A DNA stretch of 64,000 nucleotides from assembly GCF_001426945.1 (NCBI RefSeq), contig NZ_LMFS01000001.1, forward strand, positions 351,412 to 415,411, given 5' to 3'. The notes beneath the pieces were generated by a model that saw only the letters and a program-made list of their open reading frames with translations, made no database searches and was not told the DNA's origin. The stretch comes from Pseudolabrys sp. Root1462 (GTDB taxonomy: Bacteria; Pseudomonadota; Alphaproteobacteria; Rhizobiales; Xanthobacteraceae). Below are positions 8,602 through 16,591 of this stretch, piece after piece; position 1 is the stretch's first letter; each line of letters begins with the position of its first letter. A program made the translations under genes and the position numbers.

Positions 8602-9887
8602 ATTCGTGGCCGTCGGATGCACCGTCACCGCTGTGGATGGCGCTGTGCCGGGAAACGTTCAGCGCATCACCTTTGACCGAAGCCGTCGAGGCGGATGTTG
8701 CAGTTGTTGGTGGCGGCTATGCGGGCCTCGCGGCGGCGATCGAATTGCGCCGGCGCGGCCACAACGTCGTGCTGCTCGAGGCGGCGAAAGTCGGCTACGG
8801 CGCATCGGGCCGGGCCAACGGACAGGTCATTGGCGCTCTGACGCGTCATGGCCCGGCTGCGATCCGCAAGGTCTGGCCTGGCGAGCGCGGCGAGCGTTTC
8901 ATCAATCTCGTCCGTGGCTCGGTCGATGTGCTCTATGAGCTTATCGACCGCTACGAGATCGATTGCGATGCGCGCCGCACCGGCTGGCTCCAGCCGGCGC
9001 ATTCGCCCGGCCGCGCCCGGCGTGTCGCCGACCTTGCCGCGCAATGGGCTGAGGCCGGCGCACCAACAGCGGCTGTCGCAGCAACGGATATGCAGGCGCG
9101 GCTCGGCACCGGCGGTTATTACGGCGGCTGGGAACACCGTGGCAGCGGCCACATCAATCCCTACGCTTTCGCCGTCGGCCTTGCGCGCGGCGCGGCGAGT
9201 GAAGGTGTTCGGCTCTACGAGGGCAGCCCAGCGCTCGAACTGACGCGCGGCAGTAATGGCTGGGTGGTTACCACGCCCCGCGGAAAGGTAACGGCGGCAA
9301 AGGTCGCTCTGACAACGGCGGCCCACAGCGGCAATCTCTGGCCGGAGCTTCGTCGTTCAGTTGTCCCTGTGACATCTTATCAGGCTGCGACAGTACCGCT
9401 GGGCTATGCGGCCCACAAAATCCTCCCGAACGATGAAGCGGCGTCCGATACGCGCATGGACCTGCGCTATTTCCGCAAGGACCGCGAGGGCCGGCTGGTG
9501 TCAGGCGCTGCGCTGGCGCTTCAATGGGCGGCAGCACGCCGGCTCCCGGCCCTGGTCGAGCGGCGGCTACGCGCGGCGTTTCCGTTCTTGCCACCGAACT
9601 TGATGACGCAATTCTGGGGCGGCCGCATTGCGATGACGCTCGACCGCCTGCCGCATCTGCATCGCCGTCCCGACGGCCTGTGTGCCTGGATAGGCTGCAA
9701 TGGGCGCGGCCTGGCGCTGGCCTGCGCCATGGCGCCGGTGCTGGCCGATGCGCTCGAAGGGGTGCCTGACAAACAGCTCGCGGTGCAGCCGACCGAGCCG
9801 GAGCCGATCCCTTTTCATTTCGTCGTGTCGCGTTTCGCGCGGCTCATTCTGCCCTGGTACCGCTTCAAAGACAGCCGGGAGGTCTGA
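8598..9887 (+). CDS. FAD-dependent amine oxidoreductase (DAO/PuuB-like)
   Basis: 429-residue D-amino-acid-oxidase-fold flavoprotein. The dinucleotide-binding motif is VAVVGGGYAGLAAAIELRRR at about residues 34-53, followed by the second FAD contact GYGASGRANGQ. The C-terminal FAD/substrate motif GCNGRGLALACAMAPVLAD is also present. The best family match is the gamma-glutamylputrescine oxidase/glycine oxidase-like branch, which oxidises C-N bonds with oxygen. ATG 8598 overlaps the VOC stop and is preferred to an in-frame GTG 30 bases upstream. A similar gene (24689-26005) occurs beside the second polyamine-type importer. Confidence 0.88.
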   Translation: MNSWPSDAPSPLWMALCRETFSASPLTEAVEADVAVVGGGYAGLAAAIELRRRGHNVVLLEAAKVGYGASGRANGQVIGALTRHGPAAIRKVWPGERGERFINLVRGSVDVLYELIDRYEIDCDARRTGWLQPAHSPGRARRVADLAAQWAEAGAPTAAVAATDMQARLGTGGYYGGWEHRGSGHINPYAFAVGLARGAASEGVRLYEGSPALELTRGSNGWVVTTPRGKVTAAKVALTTAAHSGNLWPELRRSVVPVTSYQAATVPLGYAAHKILPNDEAASDTRMDLRYFRKDREGRLVSGAALALQWAAARRLPALVERRLRAAFPFLPPNLMTQFWGGRIAMTLDRLPHLHRRPDGLCAWIGCNGRGLALACAMAPVLADALEGVPDKQLAVQPTEPEPIPFHFVVSRFARLILPWYRFKDSREV

Positions 9888-9924
9888 TGCCCAAGCCTCG
9901 GACGCCGCGCGGAGAGGAGAAGCA

Positions 9925-10602
9925 ATGACATTTTCACTGTCCGCGCTCGATCGTGCGAGTGGCATGTTCGGAATCGCGGTTGCGAGCTCGAGCATAGCTG
10001 TCGGCAATCGCTGCGCGTGGGCGCGTGCCGGCGTCGGCACCATCGCGACGCAGCACCGCACCGATATCCGCAGCGGCCCGTTCGGACTCGATCTGCTGGC
10101 GCGAGGCCTCTCGGCGCGTGAGACAGTCAACGCCCTCATTGCAGCCAACGATCATCCCGGCTTGCGCCAGTTCGCCGCCGTGGATCGCGACGGGCGCACC
10201 GCATACTTCAACGGTCCGAATATCGAGTCCATCGCCACCGCCTATGAGGGCGATGCCTGCGTTTCGGTCGGCAATTTCCTGGCCCATCCGGACGTCACCG
10301 CCGCAATGGTCCGCGGCTACGAACGGTCCGGCGCCGGGCTCTTCGCCGAGCGTCTTCTTGATGCTCTCGATGCCGGTGTGGAAGCCGGCGGCGAAACCCA
10401 GCCGGCCATGGCTGCAGCGTTGCTGATCGTCGACCGGCATGCCTGGCCTCTGGTCGATCTGCGGGTCGATTTCGAGCCGAGCCCGGCGGCCAGGCTGCGC
10501 GGCTTATGGAGCGCATACAAGCCGATTGTCGACCGCTTCGTCGTCCAGGTGCTTCAACCGGCGGAACTGAAACCTTTGATCAACTCAGCCCTTCAGGTTT
10601 GA
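9925..10602 (+). CDS. DUF1028 family protein
   Basis: 225-residue protein matching DUF1028, a family placed with the N-terminal-nucleophile hydrolase fold but of unknown function. The hallmark opening [13 protein letters not shown], then [15 protein letters not shown] and [13 protein letters not shown], are plainly visible. The catalytic nucleophile, if any, would be exposed at the N-terminus after the initiator Met (here Thr2), as in Ntn hydrolases; this is inference. A GGAGAGGAGA purine tract 4-13 bases upstream supports this ATG. Its position between an amine oxidase and a PLP enzyme suggests hydrolysis of an amide or gamma-glutamyl intermediate. Confidence 0.82.
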   Translation: MTFSLSALDRASGMFGIAVASSSIAVGNRCAWARAGVGTIATQHRTDIRSGPFGLDLLARGLSARETVNALIAANDHPGLRQFAAVDRDGRTAYFNGPNIESIATAYEGDACVSVGNFLAHPDVTAAMVRGYERSGAGLFAERLLDALDAGVEAGGETQPAMAAALLIVDRHAWPLVDLRVDFEPSPAARLRGLWSAYKPIVDRFVVQVLQPAELKPLINSALQV

Positions 10603-10604
10603 TC

Positions 10605-11702
10605 ATGATGCTGAACCCCGGCGTGGAAGACAGGCACTGGATCGATCGCGCTGTCGCGCTGATCGAGGCCGACCAAAGGCGCTCGGCCGACACGCATCTT
10701 TTGAAGCTCGAGCTCGGCTTCCGCGGCATCGACATCTATCTCAAGGATGAATCGACGCATCCGACAGGCAGCCTGAAGCATCGGCTGGCGCGGTCACTGT
10801 TTCTCTACGCGCTGTGCAACTCCAAGATCAGCGAGAACATGCCGGTGGTCGAGGCCTCGTCGGGGTCGACCGCCGTTTCGGAAGCGTATTTTGCGCGCAT
10901 GATCGGCGTTCCTTTTTTCGCCGTGGTGCCGAAGGCGACATCCTGCGACAAGATAGCCGCTATCGAGCACTATGGCGGGCGCTGCCATTTTGTTGAGCAG
11001 GGCGTTTCAATCTATGACGAAGCCGCACGTCTCGCCGCCGAAATTGGCGGCCACTACATCGATCAGTTCACTTACGCAGAACGGGCGACCGACTGGCGCG
11101 GTAACAACAATATCGCCGAATCCATCTTCGAACAGCTCGCCGAAGAAGAGCATCCGATTCCGAGCTGGATCGTGATGAGCGCCGGCACCGGCGGTACGAC
11201 AGCGACGATCGGCCGGTATCTTCGCTACAAGCGGCTGCCGACCCGGCTGCTCGGCGTCGATCCCGAATTTTCGGCGTTCTTCGACAGCTACAGGAACCAC
11301 GATTCGTCGATCACCTGCGACCGCGCCTCACGAATCGAGGGAATCGGGCGGCCGCGCGTCGAGCCGTCGTTCATCCCGGAGGTGATCGACGAGATGGTTC
11401 GTGTACCCGACGATGCCGCCGTTGGCGCCATGCGGGCGCTATCGAATCACCTCGGCCGCCGCGTTGGTGCTTCGACCGGCTGCAACTTCTTCGCGTTGTG
11501 CTGGAAGGCGGCGCACATGATCCGCCGCGGGGAGCGCGGGTCGCTGGTGTCGTTGATTTGCGATTCCGGCGAGCGCTACACGCAAACCTACTACGCTCAA
11601 CAATGGCTCGATGCCTGCGGTATCGATTGCCTCGCCGCCGGAACGCAGGTCGAAGACTTTCTGCGCGCTGGTTCGTTTGATTGCGACCTCGAGGTCGCCT
11701 GA
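10605..11702 (+). CDS. PLP-dependent cysteine synthase-like enzyme
   Basis: About 365-residue fold-type II PLP enzyme of the cysteine synthase/cystathionine beta-synthase family. The Schiff-base lysine is K58 in [11 protein letters not shown], followed by [16 protein letters not shown] (substrate loop) and [11 protein letters not shown] (phosphate-binding loop). The divergent, short-domain form resembles L-cysteine desulfhydrase (Cds1)-type proteins more than CysK/CysM, so beta-elimination rather than cysteine synthesis is possible. It starts 2 bases after the DUF1028 stop; ATG 10608 is an equal alternative start. The actual substrate in this operon is unknown. Confidence 0.85.
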   Translation: MMLNPGVEDRHWIDRAVALIEADQRRSADTHLLKLELGFRGIDIYLKDESTHPTGSLKHRLARSLFLYALCNSKISENMPVVEASSGSTAVSEAYFARMIGVPFFAVVPKATSCDKIAAIEHYGGRCHFVEQGVSIYDEAARLAAEIGGHYIDQFTYAERATDWRGNNNIAESIFEQLAEEEHPIPSWIVMSAGTGGTTATIGRYLRYKRLPTRLLGVDPEFSAFFDSYRNHDSSITCDRASRIEGIGRPRVEPSFIPEVIDEMVRVPDDAAVGAMRALSNHLGRRVGASTGCNFFALCWKAAHMIRRGERGSLVSLICDSGERYTQTYYAQQWLDACGIDCLAAGTQVEDFLRAGSFDCDLEVA

Positions 11703-11729
11703 TCCGCAGACGACGGAATTGAAATCACC

Positions 11730-12221
11730 ATGACGATGGATCTTATTGCTTCCCTGGCCGGTCTTGCGGCCGATAGCCCGTTACGTGCGCTTCTTGCGCG
11801 GCGCGAAGACATCATGGACCTCACCGAAAAGAGTCGTCAGGCGGTGCTGACGCCCGCGGACCCCGGCGGCCTGTCTCATACCGTTCGAGCGCTTATCGCG
11901 GTGCGGGCGGCCGAGCGCCTCGGCGATCCTGTCCTACGGGACCACTACTTCGATCAGTTCTCGCATGGCGAAGGCGCCTATGATCTGGCGGATTTGGTCG
12001 ATCCGGCAAGACGCCCGGATGATCCATGGCTCGGCGCCGTGTTCGACCATGCCGACCGGCTGACGCGCCAGCCGCGGACCGCGCGGCAGTCGGATATCGA
12101 GACCTTGCAGCGCGCCGGTGTGAGCGATGCCGATATCGTGCGGCTTGCGGAACTAGCGGCGTTTCTCGGCTACCAGGCCCGCCTTATTTCCGGCCTGCGC
12201 CTGATGGAGGCCGCGCAATGA
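11730..12221 (+). CDS. CMD-domain protein (Avi_7170-like)
   Basis: 163-residue alpha-helical protein resembling the CMD-like family that is usually encoded next to an AhpD-like protein (next gene). It lacks the CxxC redox pair of AhpD, so it is probably a non-catalytic or partner subunit. The family pair is known to accompany flavin monooxygenase or transporter genes in alphaproteobacteria; I rely on recall for that. Its stop overlaps the next start by ATGA, so the two are likely made in equal amounts. Confidence 0.7.
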   Translation: MTMDLIASLAGLAADSPLRALLARREDIMDLTEKSRQAVLTPADPGGLSHTVRALIAVRAAERLGDPVLRDHYFDQFSHGEGAYDLADLVDPARRPDDPWLGAVFDHADRLTRQPRTARQSDIETLQRAGVSDADIVRLAELAAFLGYQARLISGLRLMEAAQ

Positions 12222-12796
12222 AGCCGGCTGTCCACCACTACACGACGGATGTTCTCGACTGGCGGCCATTCGTGACGCCGGTGAAGCTCGAAGAGGCGAC
12301 GCCCGCGCAGCGCGAGGCACTGAAAATAACGCCGGCGAACAAGAAGATATCGGACTACGTCCTGGTTCTGGCGCACGATCCGGAATCGCTGCTGCACCGA
12401 TCGCCGTTGTTCAACGCGATCATGTATGGCCGCGACGGTCTCGACCGCGGCGGCCGCGAACTGGGCGCGATCGGATCGTCAATCGTCAATCGCTGCGTGT
12501 ACTGCATCGCCGTGCATGCGCGGCACTACAATCAGGCGACGAAGACGACGGCAGTCGTCGAAGAAATCTTTGCAAAGGAACTCGATGCGACGCTGCCGGA
12601 CAGGGAGCAGTCGATCTTCGATTTTTCGTCGAAACTGTCGGCTTTCCCGCCGGCCGCGTCGGCGGACGACGTTGCGAGGTTGAGGGACAAGGGCCTTACT
12701 CCGCTGGAAACCCTCGACCTCATCCTTTCGGCGGCGATCTTTGGCTGGGCCAACCGCCTCATGCACACGCTTGGCGAGCCGATTCCGGCGGGCTAA
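12218..12796 (+). CDS. Alkylhydroperoxidase AhpD-like domain protein (Avi_7169-like)
   Basis: 192-residue AhpD/CMD-fold protein. The redox motif is C93-V-Y-C96 followed by H100 (CVYCIAVH), with E81 upstream in the conserved RELGAI, consistent with a thiol peroxidase or disulfide reductase active site. The last gene of the importer-hydantoinase operon. It may protect against peroxide made by the FAD oxidase upstream, which is inference from context. The ATG at 12218 overlaps the previous stop; an in-frame upstream extension is not needed. Confidence 0.82.
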   Translation: MKPAVHHYTTDVLDWRPFVTPVKLEEATPAQREALKITPANKKISDYVLVLAHDPESLLHRSPLFNAIMYGRDGLDRGGRELGAIGSSIVNRCVYCIAVHARHYNQATKTTAVVEEIFAKELDATLPDREQSIFDFSSKLSAFPPAASADDVARLRDKGLTPLETLDLILSAAIFGWANRLMHTLGEPIPAG

Positions 12797-12809
12797 GCGG
12801 TCTCAGGGA

Positions 12810-13073
12810 TTATTCGGCGAGTTCCAGAGGCGTATAGACACGCTCGGCGGCGTCGTAGACCGCAACCTGAATTACCGGATAGCGTTCCTTGAGACTGCGA
12901 CCCGCGGTCACTGCTTCTTCGGAGCTGTCGTATCGGGTCTTCAGTTTGCCGTCGATTTGCAAGACAAAGCCGTCGCTCGGCATCACGTTTGCACGCAGAT
13001 TGACCGGCTTCTTGGTTTCATCCGTCTTCACGTCGTGGCTTTTTGCCGGTTGGGCGATTGCGATTTTAGCCAT
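12810..13073 (-). CDS. Small conserved hypothetical protein
   Basis: 87-residue soluble protein with no recognised domain. It has a Lys-rich N-terminus (KSHDVKTDETKK), then an alternating hydrophobic/charged core (FVLQIDGKLKTRYDS, VIQVAVYDAAERVY) that suggests a small alpha/beta fold. AAGGA lies 7 bases before the ATG. It is convergent with the AhpD-like gene (13-base gap). Codon use is like its neighbours, so it is probably real. Function unknown. Confidence 0.65.
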   Translation of the reverse strand: MAKIAIAQPAKSHDVKTDETKKPVNLRANVMPSDGFVLQIDGKLKTRYDSSEEAVTAGRSLKERYPVIQVAVYDAAERVYTPLELAE

Positions 13074-13100
13074 GGGGTTTTCCTTATTGTTGTGAGGTTA

Positions 13101-13127
13101 GAGCCGAGGGCTTTTGCCCCGCGGCTC
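13101..13127 (-). terminator. Hairpin after histidine kinase gene
   Basis: Inverted repeat GAGCCG...CGGCTC enclosing GGGC-TTTT-GCCC, just downstream of the kinase stop codon on the minus strand. It has no clear T-run on the exit side, so terminator function is only likely. Confidence 0.45.
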
Positions 13128-13132
13128 ACAAA

Positions 13133-14224
13133 TCAGGCGGCCACCATCTCATCGACTTTCGCCGCGGCCGATTTGAAGGTCGCGTGTGTGATGGAGACGG
13201 CGGTGCCGGCCGAGCCGCTGTCGATTTCCACGACAGCGTCGAGTTGTCTGGTGAGCGCCTTGACAAGGCTGGTGCCGAGCCCGGGCTTGGTGTCGCTGGC
13301 AACGACGTCCGGCTTGCCGGTGCCGTTGTCGGCAACCGTCAGTCGCCAGTCCGTTCCCGAGACCTTATACGAAACGACGATCGTCGCATTCGGCTTCTCT
13401 TCGTGGAATGCATGCTTCAAGGCATTCATGACCAGTTCGGTGACGATCAGACCCATGCTGACGGCATCGCGCGAAACTGCGGTGCCGGCATCGGCTTCGA
13501 CAGTCAGCAAAATCGGCCGGGAACTGGCAATCATGGACTGGCCCAGCGTCTCGCACAGCTTGGTCAGATAACTGCCGATGTCGATGGGCTTGCCGCCGCC
13601 GGTGTCGCGCAAGTGCTGCTGCACCGCAGCCATTGACATAACCCGCTGATGCGCGTCTTCCAGTTGGAGCCGCGTCTCTTCCGACTGGACGGCCCGCGCC
13701 TTGAGCAAAAGGATGCTGGCGATGATTTGCAGGCTGTTGGCGACGCGATGCGACATCTCCTCCAGCAGCATGTCCTTCTCCACGAGAAGTTCCTGTACCT
13801 GCAGCTCGATCGCGCGACGGCTTGTAATGTCCTCGAAGGCGAGCAGTACCGTCGTGTGCTTGCCCTTTTCGTAGAAGACCTTGCGGGCGTTGAGCAGCAT
13901 GACGCGGTGCCCGATCGTCGGGAATTCCCGCTCCACTTCAAATCCCTCGACAGCCTCATGAGTCGTTGAAATCATTTCCAGCAATTCGCGAAGCTCAGGA
14001 ATGTCCCATTGGCCGCCGTCGACTTCATACAAAAGACAGCCGCGTACATCGGCGTGGTAGAGCTTGAAAGTTTTGTAAAAGGACCGGCTCGCGGCAATAA
14101 CGCGCAGATCGTGGTCGAGTACCATGAGAGGATCGCGAACGGTGTCGACGATGGCTTGCGCGAGTGTCAGTCCGTCCTCGAGATCGACAAACAGAGCCTC
14201 GTTCGACTGGGTCGAACTGGACAT
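13133..14224 (-). CDS. PAS-domain sensor histidine kinase, HisKA_2/HWE type
   Basis: 363-residue cytoplasmic kinase with no membrane segments. Residues ~18-140 form a PAS domain (AIVDTVRDPLMVLDHDLRVI ... LLAFEDITSRR). The dimerisation/phosphoacceptor helix of the HisKA_2 class follows with H159 in EEMSHRVANSLQ. An ATPase domain closes the protein, with N-box ELVMNALKHAF and G-box DNGTGKPD. Kinases of this class in alphaproteobacteria often feed the general stress response (PhyR) or light/redox responses; no response regulator is adjacent, so it is an orphan here. The PAS lacks the LOV cysteine motif GRNCRFLQ, so a blue-light role is not supported. Confidence 0.88.
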   Translation of the reverse strand: MSSSTQSNEALFVDLEDGLTLAQAIVDTVRDPLMVLDHDLRVIAASRSFYKTFKLYHADVRGCLLYEVDGGQWDIPELRELLEMISTTHEAVEGFEVEREFPTIGHRVMLLNARKVFYEKGKHTTVLLAFEDITSRRAIELQVQELLVEKDMLLEEMSHRVANSLQIIASILLLKARAVQSEETRLQLEDAHQRVMSMAAVQQHLRDTGGGKPIDIGSYLTKLCETLGQSMIASSRPILLTVEADAGTAVSRDAVSMGLIVTELVMNALKHAFHEEKPNATIVVSYKVSGTDWRLTVADNGTGKPDVVASDTKPGLGTSLVKALTRQLDAVVEIDSGSAGTAVSITHATFKSAAAKVDEMVAA

Positions 14225-14584
14225 GCGAACCTTTCATCCCATCAAGCGCGGGGAAGGTATTACGAATTTTAGTTAAAGGGGCAAAAACGCCCGGCGACGC
14301 GTGCTACGCGTCGAATGAATATGAACGTGCGCGCTTATTGGCCGAATGTCCAGGTAATTGCGATGTCAATGGAGAGGACGTTGCGGTTCATCGTAAAGGA
14401 TTTGCCATTGGCGGACTGGGGCCGCCGAAGCGCGCAGGCGAGCCGTAGGAGCAAGTTCGTCCCGCCTGACAGCTATCGCAATCCGGCCTGATCATTCCTA
14501 TCTATAGGTAGAGCCAGAAAACACGCAAGAATGAGCACCGTCGCGCGGGGTCCCGCTCGGCGCATATCGCGCAGGGAACCTCCG
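14225..14584. promoter_or_regulatory. Divergent intergenic region with two palindromes
   Basis: 360 bases with no convincing gene, between the kinase (minus) and a small hypothetical (plus). It holds a perfect palindrome CGACGCGT-GCT-ACGCGTCG at 14295-14313 and a near-perfect one CTATCTATAGGTAG at 14498-14511. I looked for the GGAAC-N16-17-CGTT promoter of the alphaproteobacterial stress sigma factor and did not find a paired match on either strand. Confidence 0.4.
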
Positions 14585-15052
14585 ATGTTCAAAGCAGAAA
14601 AATTTCGCGCGAAGGCTGCGGAGAGCGCCGAATCCCTCAAACGTACTGCCGTTCCCAGCGAAATACGTGAGCTCCAACGATCGAAGAAGAGCTTCAATGC
14701 GCTGGCGGACAATGAGGAATGGCTCGAGAACAATTACGACAAGATGCTTCATTCGACCGATAACCGCGGGCAGTACGACGCCAGCGGATTGCCCGTTGCG
14801 CCCGAACCGGTCGCGGAAACCGAAGAGAAGATCCTTCGATGTCTCGGCGCCGCTGTCATCATGCAGTGGAAAGCGATACCGACGAGACTGCAGCGCGAAC
14901 TCTTCGATACCGCCGGGTCAATGGGAGACCTGCTGAACTCAGTCGAGCTCAGAGGTCAAATCGCCCGTTTTCTGCATAAGAAAAAGGATCGCGAGGGTCC
15001 TCTGGACCGGAATTCAATACCACCCAAGACGGAAGGAACGCCGCATGCATAA
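14585..15052 (+). CDS. Conserved hypothetical protein
   Basis: 155-residue protein from ATG 14585, which is preceded by an AGGGA ribosome site; an in-frame ATG 54 bases earlier would add an implausible Arg-rich leader. The N-terminus is highly charged (FKAEKFRAKAAESAESLK) and probably helical. The segment EEWLENNYDKML is a recognisable conserved patch of small Bradyrhizobium-type proteins of unknown function. The C-terminus is basic and Pro-rich. It overlaps the next small gene by 8 bases, so they form a two-gene unit. No function assigned. Confidence 0.6.
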   Translation: MFKAEKFRAKAAESAESLKRTAVPSEIRELQRSKKSFNALADNEEWLENNYDKMLHSTDNRGQYDASGLPVAPEPVAETEEKILRCLGAAVIMQWKAIPTRLQRELFDTAGSMGDLLNSVELRGQIARFLHKKKDREGPLDRNSIPPKTEGTPHA

Positions 15053-15254
15053 ATTTCAAATCGGACAGACTGTCGAGCTCGACGTCGGGGTCCTTCGATC
15101 GTCAGCTCCGGGCGCCTACGAAATTCGCCAGCTTATTCCTGCGTCGGACCGGGATCCGGAAGATCCTTGTTATCGCATCAAGAGCATCGCCGAAGCGCAC
15201 GAGCGGTCCGCCCGTCAAAGTGAGCTGACCCTTTCAGGGCGCGCGTTCGCTTAG
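15045..15254 (+). CDS. Small conserved hypothetical protein
   Basis: 69-residue protein, likely a small beta-barrel-like fold judged from MHKFQIGQTVELDV, YEIRQLIPA and YRIKSIAEAHER. It overlaps the preceding gene by 8 bases. Similar tiny proteins are common in Bradyrhizobium-like genomes and have no known role. Confidence 0.6.
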   Translation: MHKFQIGQTVELDVGVLRSSAPGAYEIRQLIPASDRDPEDPCYRIKSIAEAHERSARQSELTLSGRAFA

Positions 15255-15331
15255 ACCATCAGTATCTCTCGGGCCGCTTGGTCCACGCTGCAAGTCGCGC
15301 TCGTGATTGCGCAAAGCACCGGGTCACGGCC

Positions 15332-15850
15332 TTAAGGAAGGCTGACAATCACGATTGTAACGGGAGTGAGCCCCGAGAAGCCCAGTTTCCGGGCTGTGGC
15401 GGGCATGAGGTCAATGATGCGGCCCCGGACAAAGGGCCCTCGATCGTTGATCCGAACGATCACGGATTTCCCGTTTGCCCGGTTTGTCACTCGAACCATC
15501 GTTCCGAACGCTATGGATCGGTGCGCGGCGGACGCCCCGCCCGGACGTGCTTTCTCACCACTCGCAGTCAGACCGCCGGCATAGGTGGATGCAATTCCCG
15601 ATTCGGATGTGGCTCCTCCAATCAGTCCTGTCATCAATAAACGAAGTGTGACAAGCGGCAGCGCTAATAGCGTCTCATGCGGTGCTAGAAGTTCGAGGCG
15701 GGTCAGCGGGCGGGTCGTCTCATGCCTGACGATCGCGGCGACCTGGTCCCGTTGGTCCAGCGATGCGGATTGGCTTTCGGCCGATGCCGTTTGGGCAGTC
15801 GTTGCAGAGAGGAATTGGAGAACGGCGGCGCTTATGAAAAGCATTCGCAT
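15332..15850 (-). CDS. RlpA-like double-psi beta-barrel protein
   Basis: 172-residue exported protein with a C-terminal RlpA-like double-psi beta-barrel. A signal peptide ([24 protein letters not shown]) precedes an unstructured stretch. The barrel begins [17 protein letters not shown] and contains the family core [16 protein letters not shown] and [15 protein letters not shown]. RlpA proteins bind or cut peptidoglycan stripped of peptides at the septum. The typical SPOR domain is absent, so this is a short form. There is no lipobox cysteine in the signal region, so it is probably soluble in the periplasm. The gene is divergent from the cold-shock gene, with a FixK-type box in between. Confidence 0.85.
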   Translation of the reverse strand: MRMLFISAAVLQFLSATTAQTASAESQSASLDQRDQVAAIVRHETTRPLTRLELLAPHETLLALPLVTLRLLMTGLIGGATSESGIASTYAGGLTASGEKARPGGASAAHRSIAFGTMVRVTNRANGKSVIVRINDRGPFVRGRIIDLMPATARKLGFSGLTPVTIVIVSLP

Positions 15851-15970
15851 GAGATGTCCTCACGCGCGTGCCTCGCTCCCAAATAAAGCAGCGCTGTATA
15901 GGTTCATTTTAGCGAGTATTGTAGCTTAGGAAGCGGATACCCTTGTTAGGTCTCGGTGAATGCCGATGCT

Positions 15971-15984
15971 TTGATCTTTATCAA
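15971..15984. promoter_or_regulatory. Perfect FNR/FixK-type binding site
   Basis: The sequence TTGAT-CTTT-ATCAA is an exact match to the FNR/FixK consensus TTGAT-N4-ATCAA used for oxygen-limited gene control in rhizobia and relatives. Its centre is about 127 bases from the rlpA-like start and 228 bases from the csp start. A box at -40.5 would put a start site near 15937 on the minus strand or near 16018 on the plus strand. Confidence 0.65.
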
Positions 15985-16149
15985 GGTCCTCTGGCCATTG
16001 TTCGTGCGCCCCGATGCCTTTCTGACATGATTTGGGGCCGCGAAATGCTCGCTGCCAGGGCGGACATTTCGCCATGATTTTCGAGGTTTGCCGGTATCAT
16101 CGCCTTCTTTGCGCCTTGGGTGCCATGAGCCTATCGCCTGCCTGGAAAT

Positions 16150-16158
16150 TGCGATAAT
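16150..16158 (+). promoter_or_regulatory. Candidate extended -10 for csp gene
   Basis: TG-C-GATAAT matches the extended -10 pattern TGnTATAAT with one change; it would give a leader of about 40 bases. No good -35 is present. Confidence 0.3.
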
Positions 16159-16205
16159 CTATGAAGCCTTGGTCATCCAGGGTGTCGCAAAAACGGGAGT
16201 TAAGC

Positions 16206-16409
16206 GTGCCAACAGGTACCGTTAAATGGTTCAATCCCACTAAAGGATACGGCTTCGTACAGCCCCAGTCTGGCGGAAAAGATGTGTTCGTTCACATCTC
16301 GGCCGTCGAACGCGCAGGCTTGAGCACCCTCAATGAGGGCGCGGTGATCGAATATGAGGTGGTCACCAATAAAGGCAAGGAATCGGCTGAAAACATCAAG
16401 GTGAAATAG
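16206..16409 (+). CDS. Cold-shock domain protein (CspA family)
   Basis: 67-residue single cold-shock domain protein that binds single-stranded RNA/DNA and melts RNA secondary structure. RNP1 is KGYGFVQP and RNP2 is DVFVHIS, after the opening GTVKWFNPTKG. The GTG at 16206 is chosen because GGGAG lies at 16195-16199 with a 6-base gap and because the resulting length is normal for the family; longer in-frame starts would add an unrelated leader. Not obviously in an operon. Confidence 0.93.
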   Translation: MPTGTVKWFNPTKGYGFVQPQSGGKDVFVHISAVERAGLSTLNEGAVIEYEVVTNKGKESAENIKVK

Positions 16410-16417
16410 CGAAGCGT

Positions 16418-16457
16418 CCGTTCCAGGCCCGGTCTCGTTCGCGGGGTCATGGAACGG
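16418..16457. terminator. Inverted repeat between convergent csp and eda genes
   Basis: Perfect 8-bp repeat CCGTTCCA / TGGAACGG with a 24-base loop that contains further GC pairing, 8 bases after the csp stop. A bidirectional terminator is plausible; no T-run. Confidence 0.4.
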
Positions 16458-16591
16458 CGGTCTTCTGCCATTTCTCGAGAGAGTTCCTGCTGTTCTCTGT
16501 TGGCAGGGACTTGCGCGTGAAACCGGTCCGAGCATGACCGCGCCCGCGAGCAGTAGATCTGCGCTGCTCAAGGGCTACTGACGCGAAGCCA

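Larger units (their letters stand above)
15851..16205. other. Intergenic region between rlpA-like and csp genes
   Basis: 355 bases without a supportable gene. It carries the FNR/FixK-type palindrome at 15971-15984 and a candidate extended -10 for the cold-shock gene near 16150-16158. Two very short frames in it (16 and 27 codons) have no supporting signal. Confidence 0.5.

Noticed and set aside
13133-14224. Blue-light (LOV) histidine kinase
   Set aside because: The PAS domain lacks the flavin-binding cysteine motif of LOV domains, so only a generic PAS kinase is supported.
14531-14584. Longer N-terminus for the small hypothetical at 14585
   Set aside because: The added 18 residues are Arg-rich without a ribosome site, whereas ATG 14585 has AGGGA upstream.
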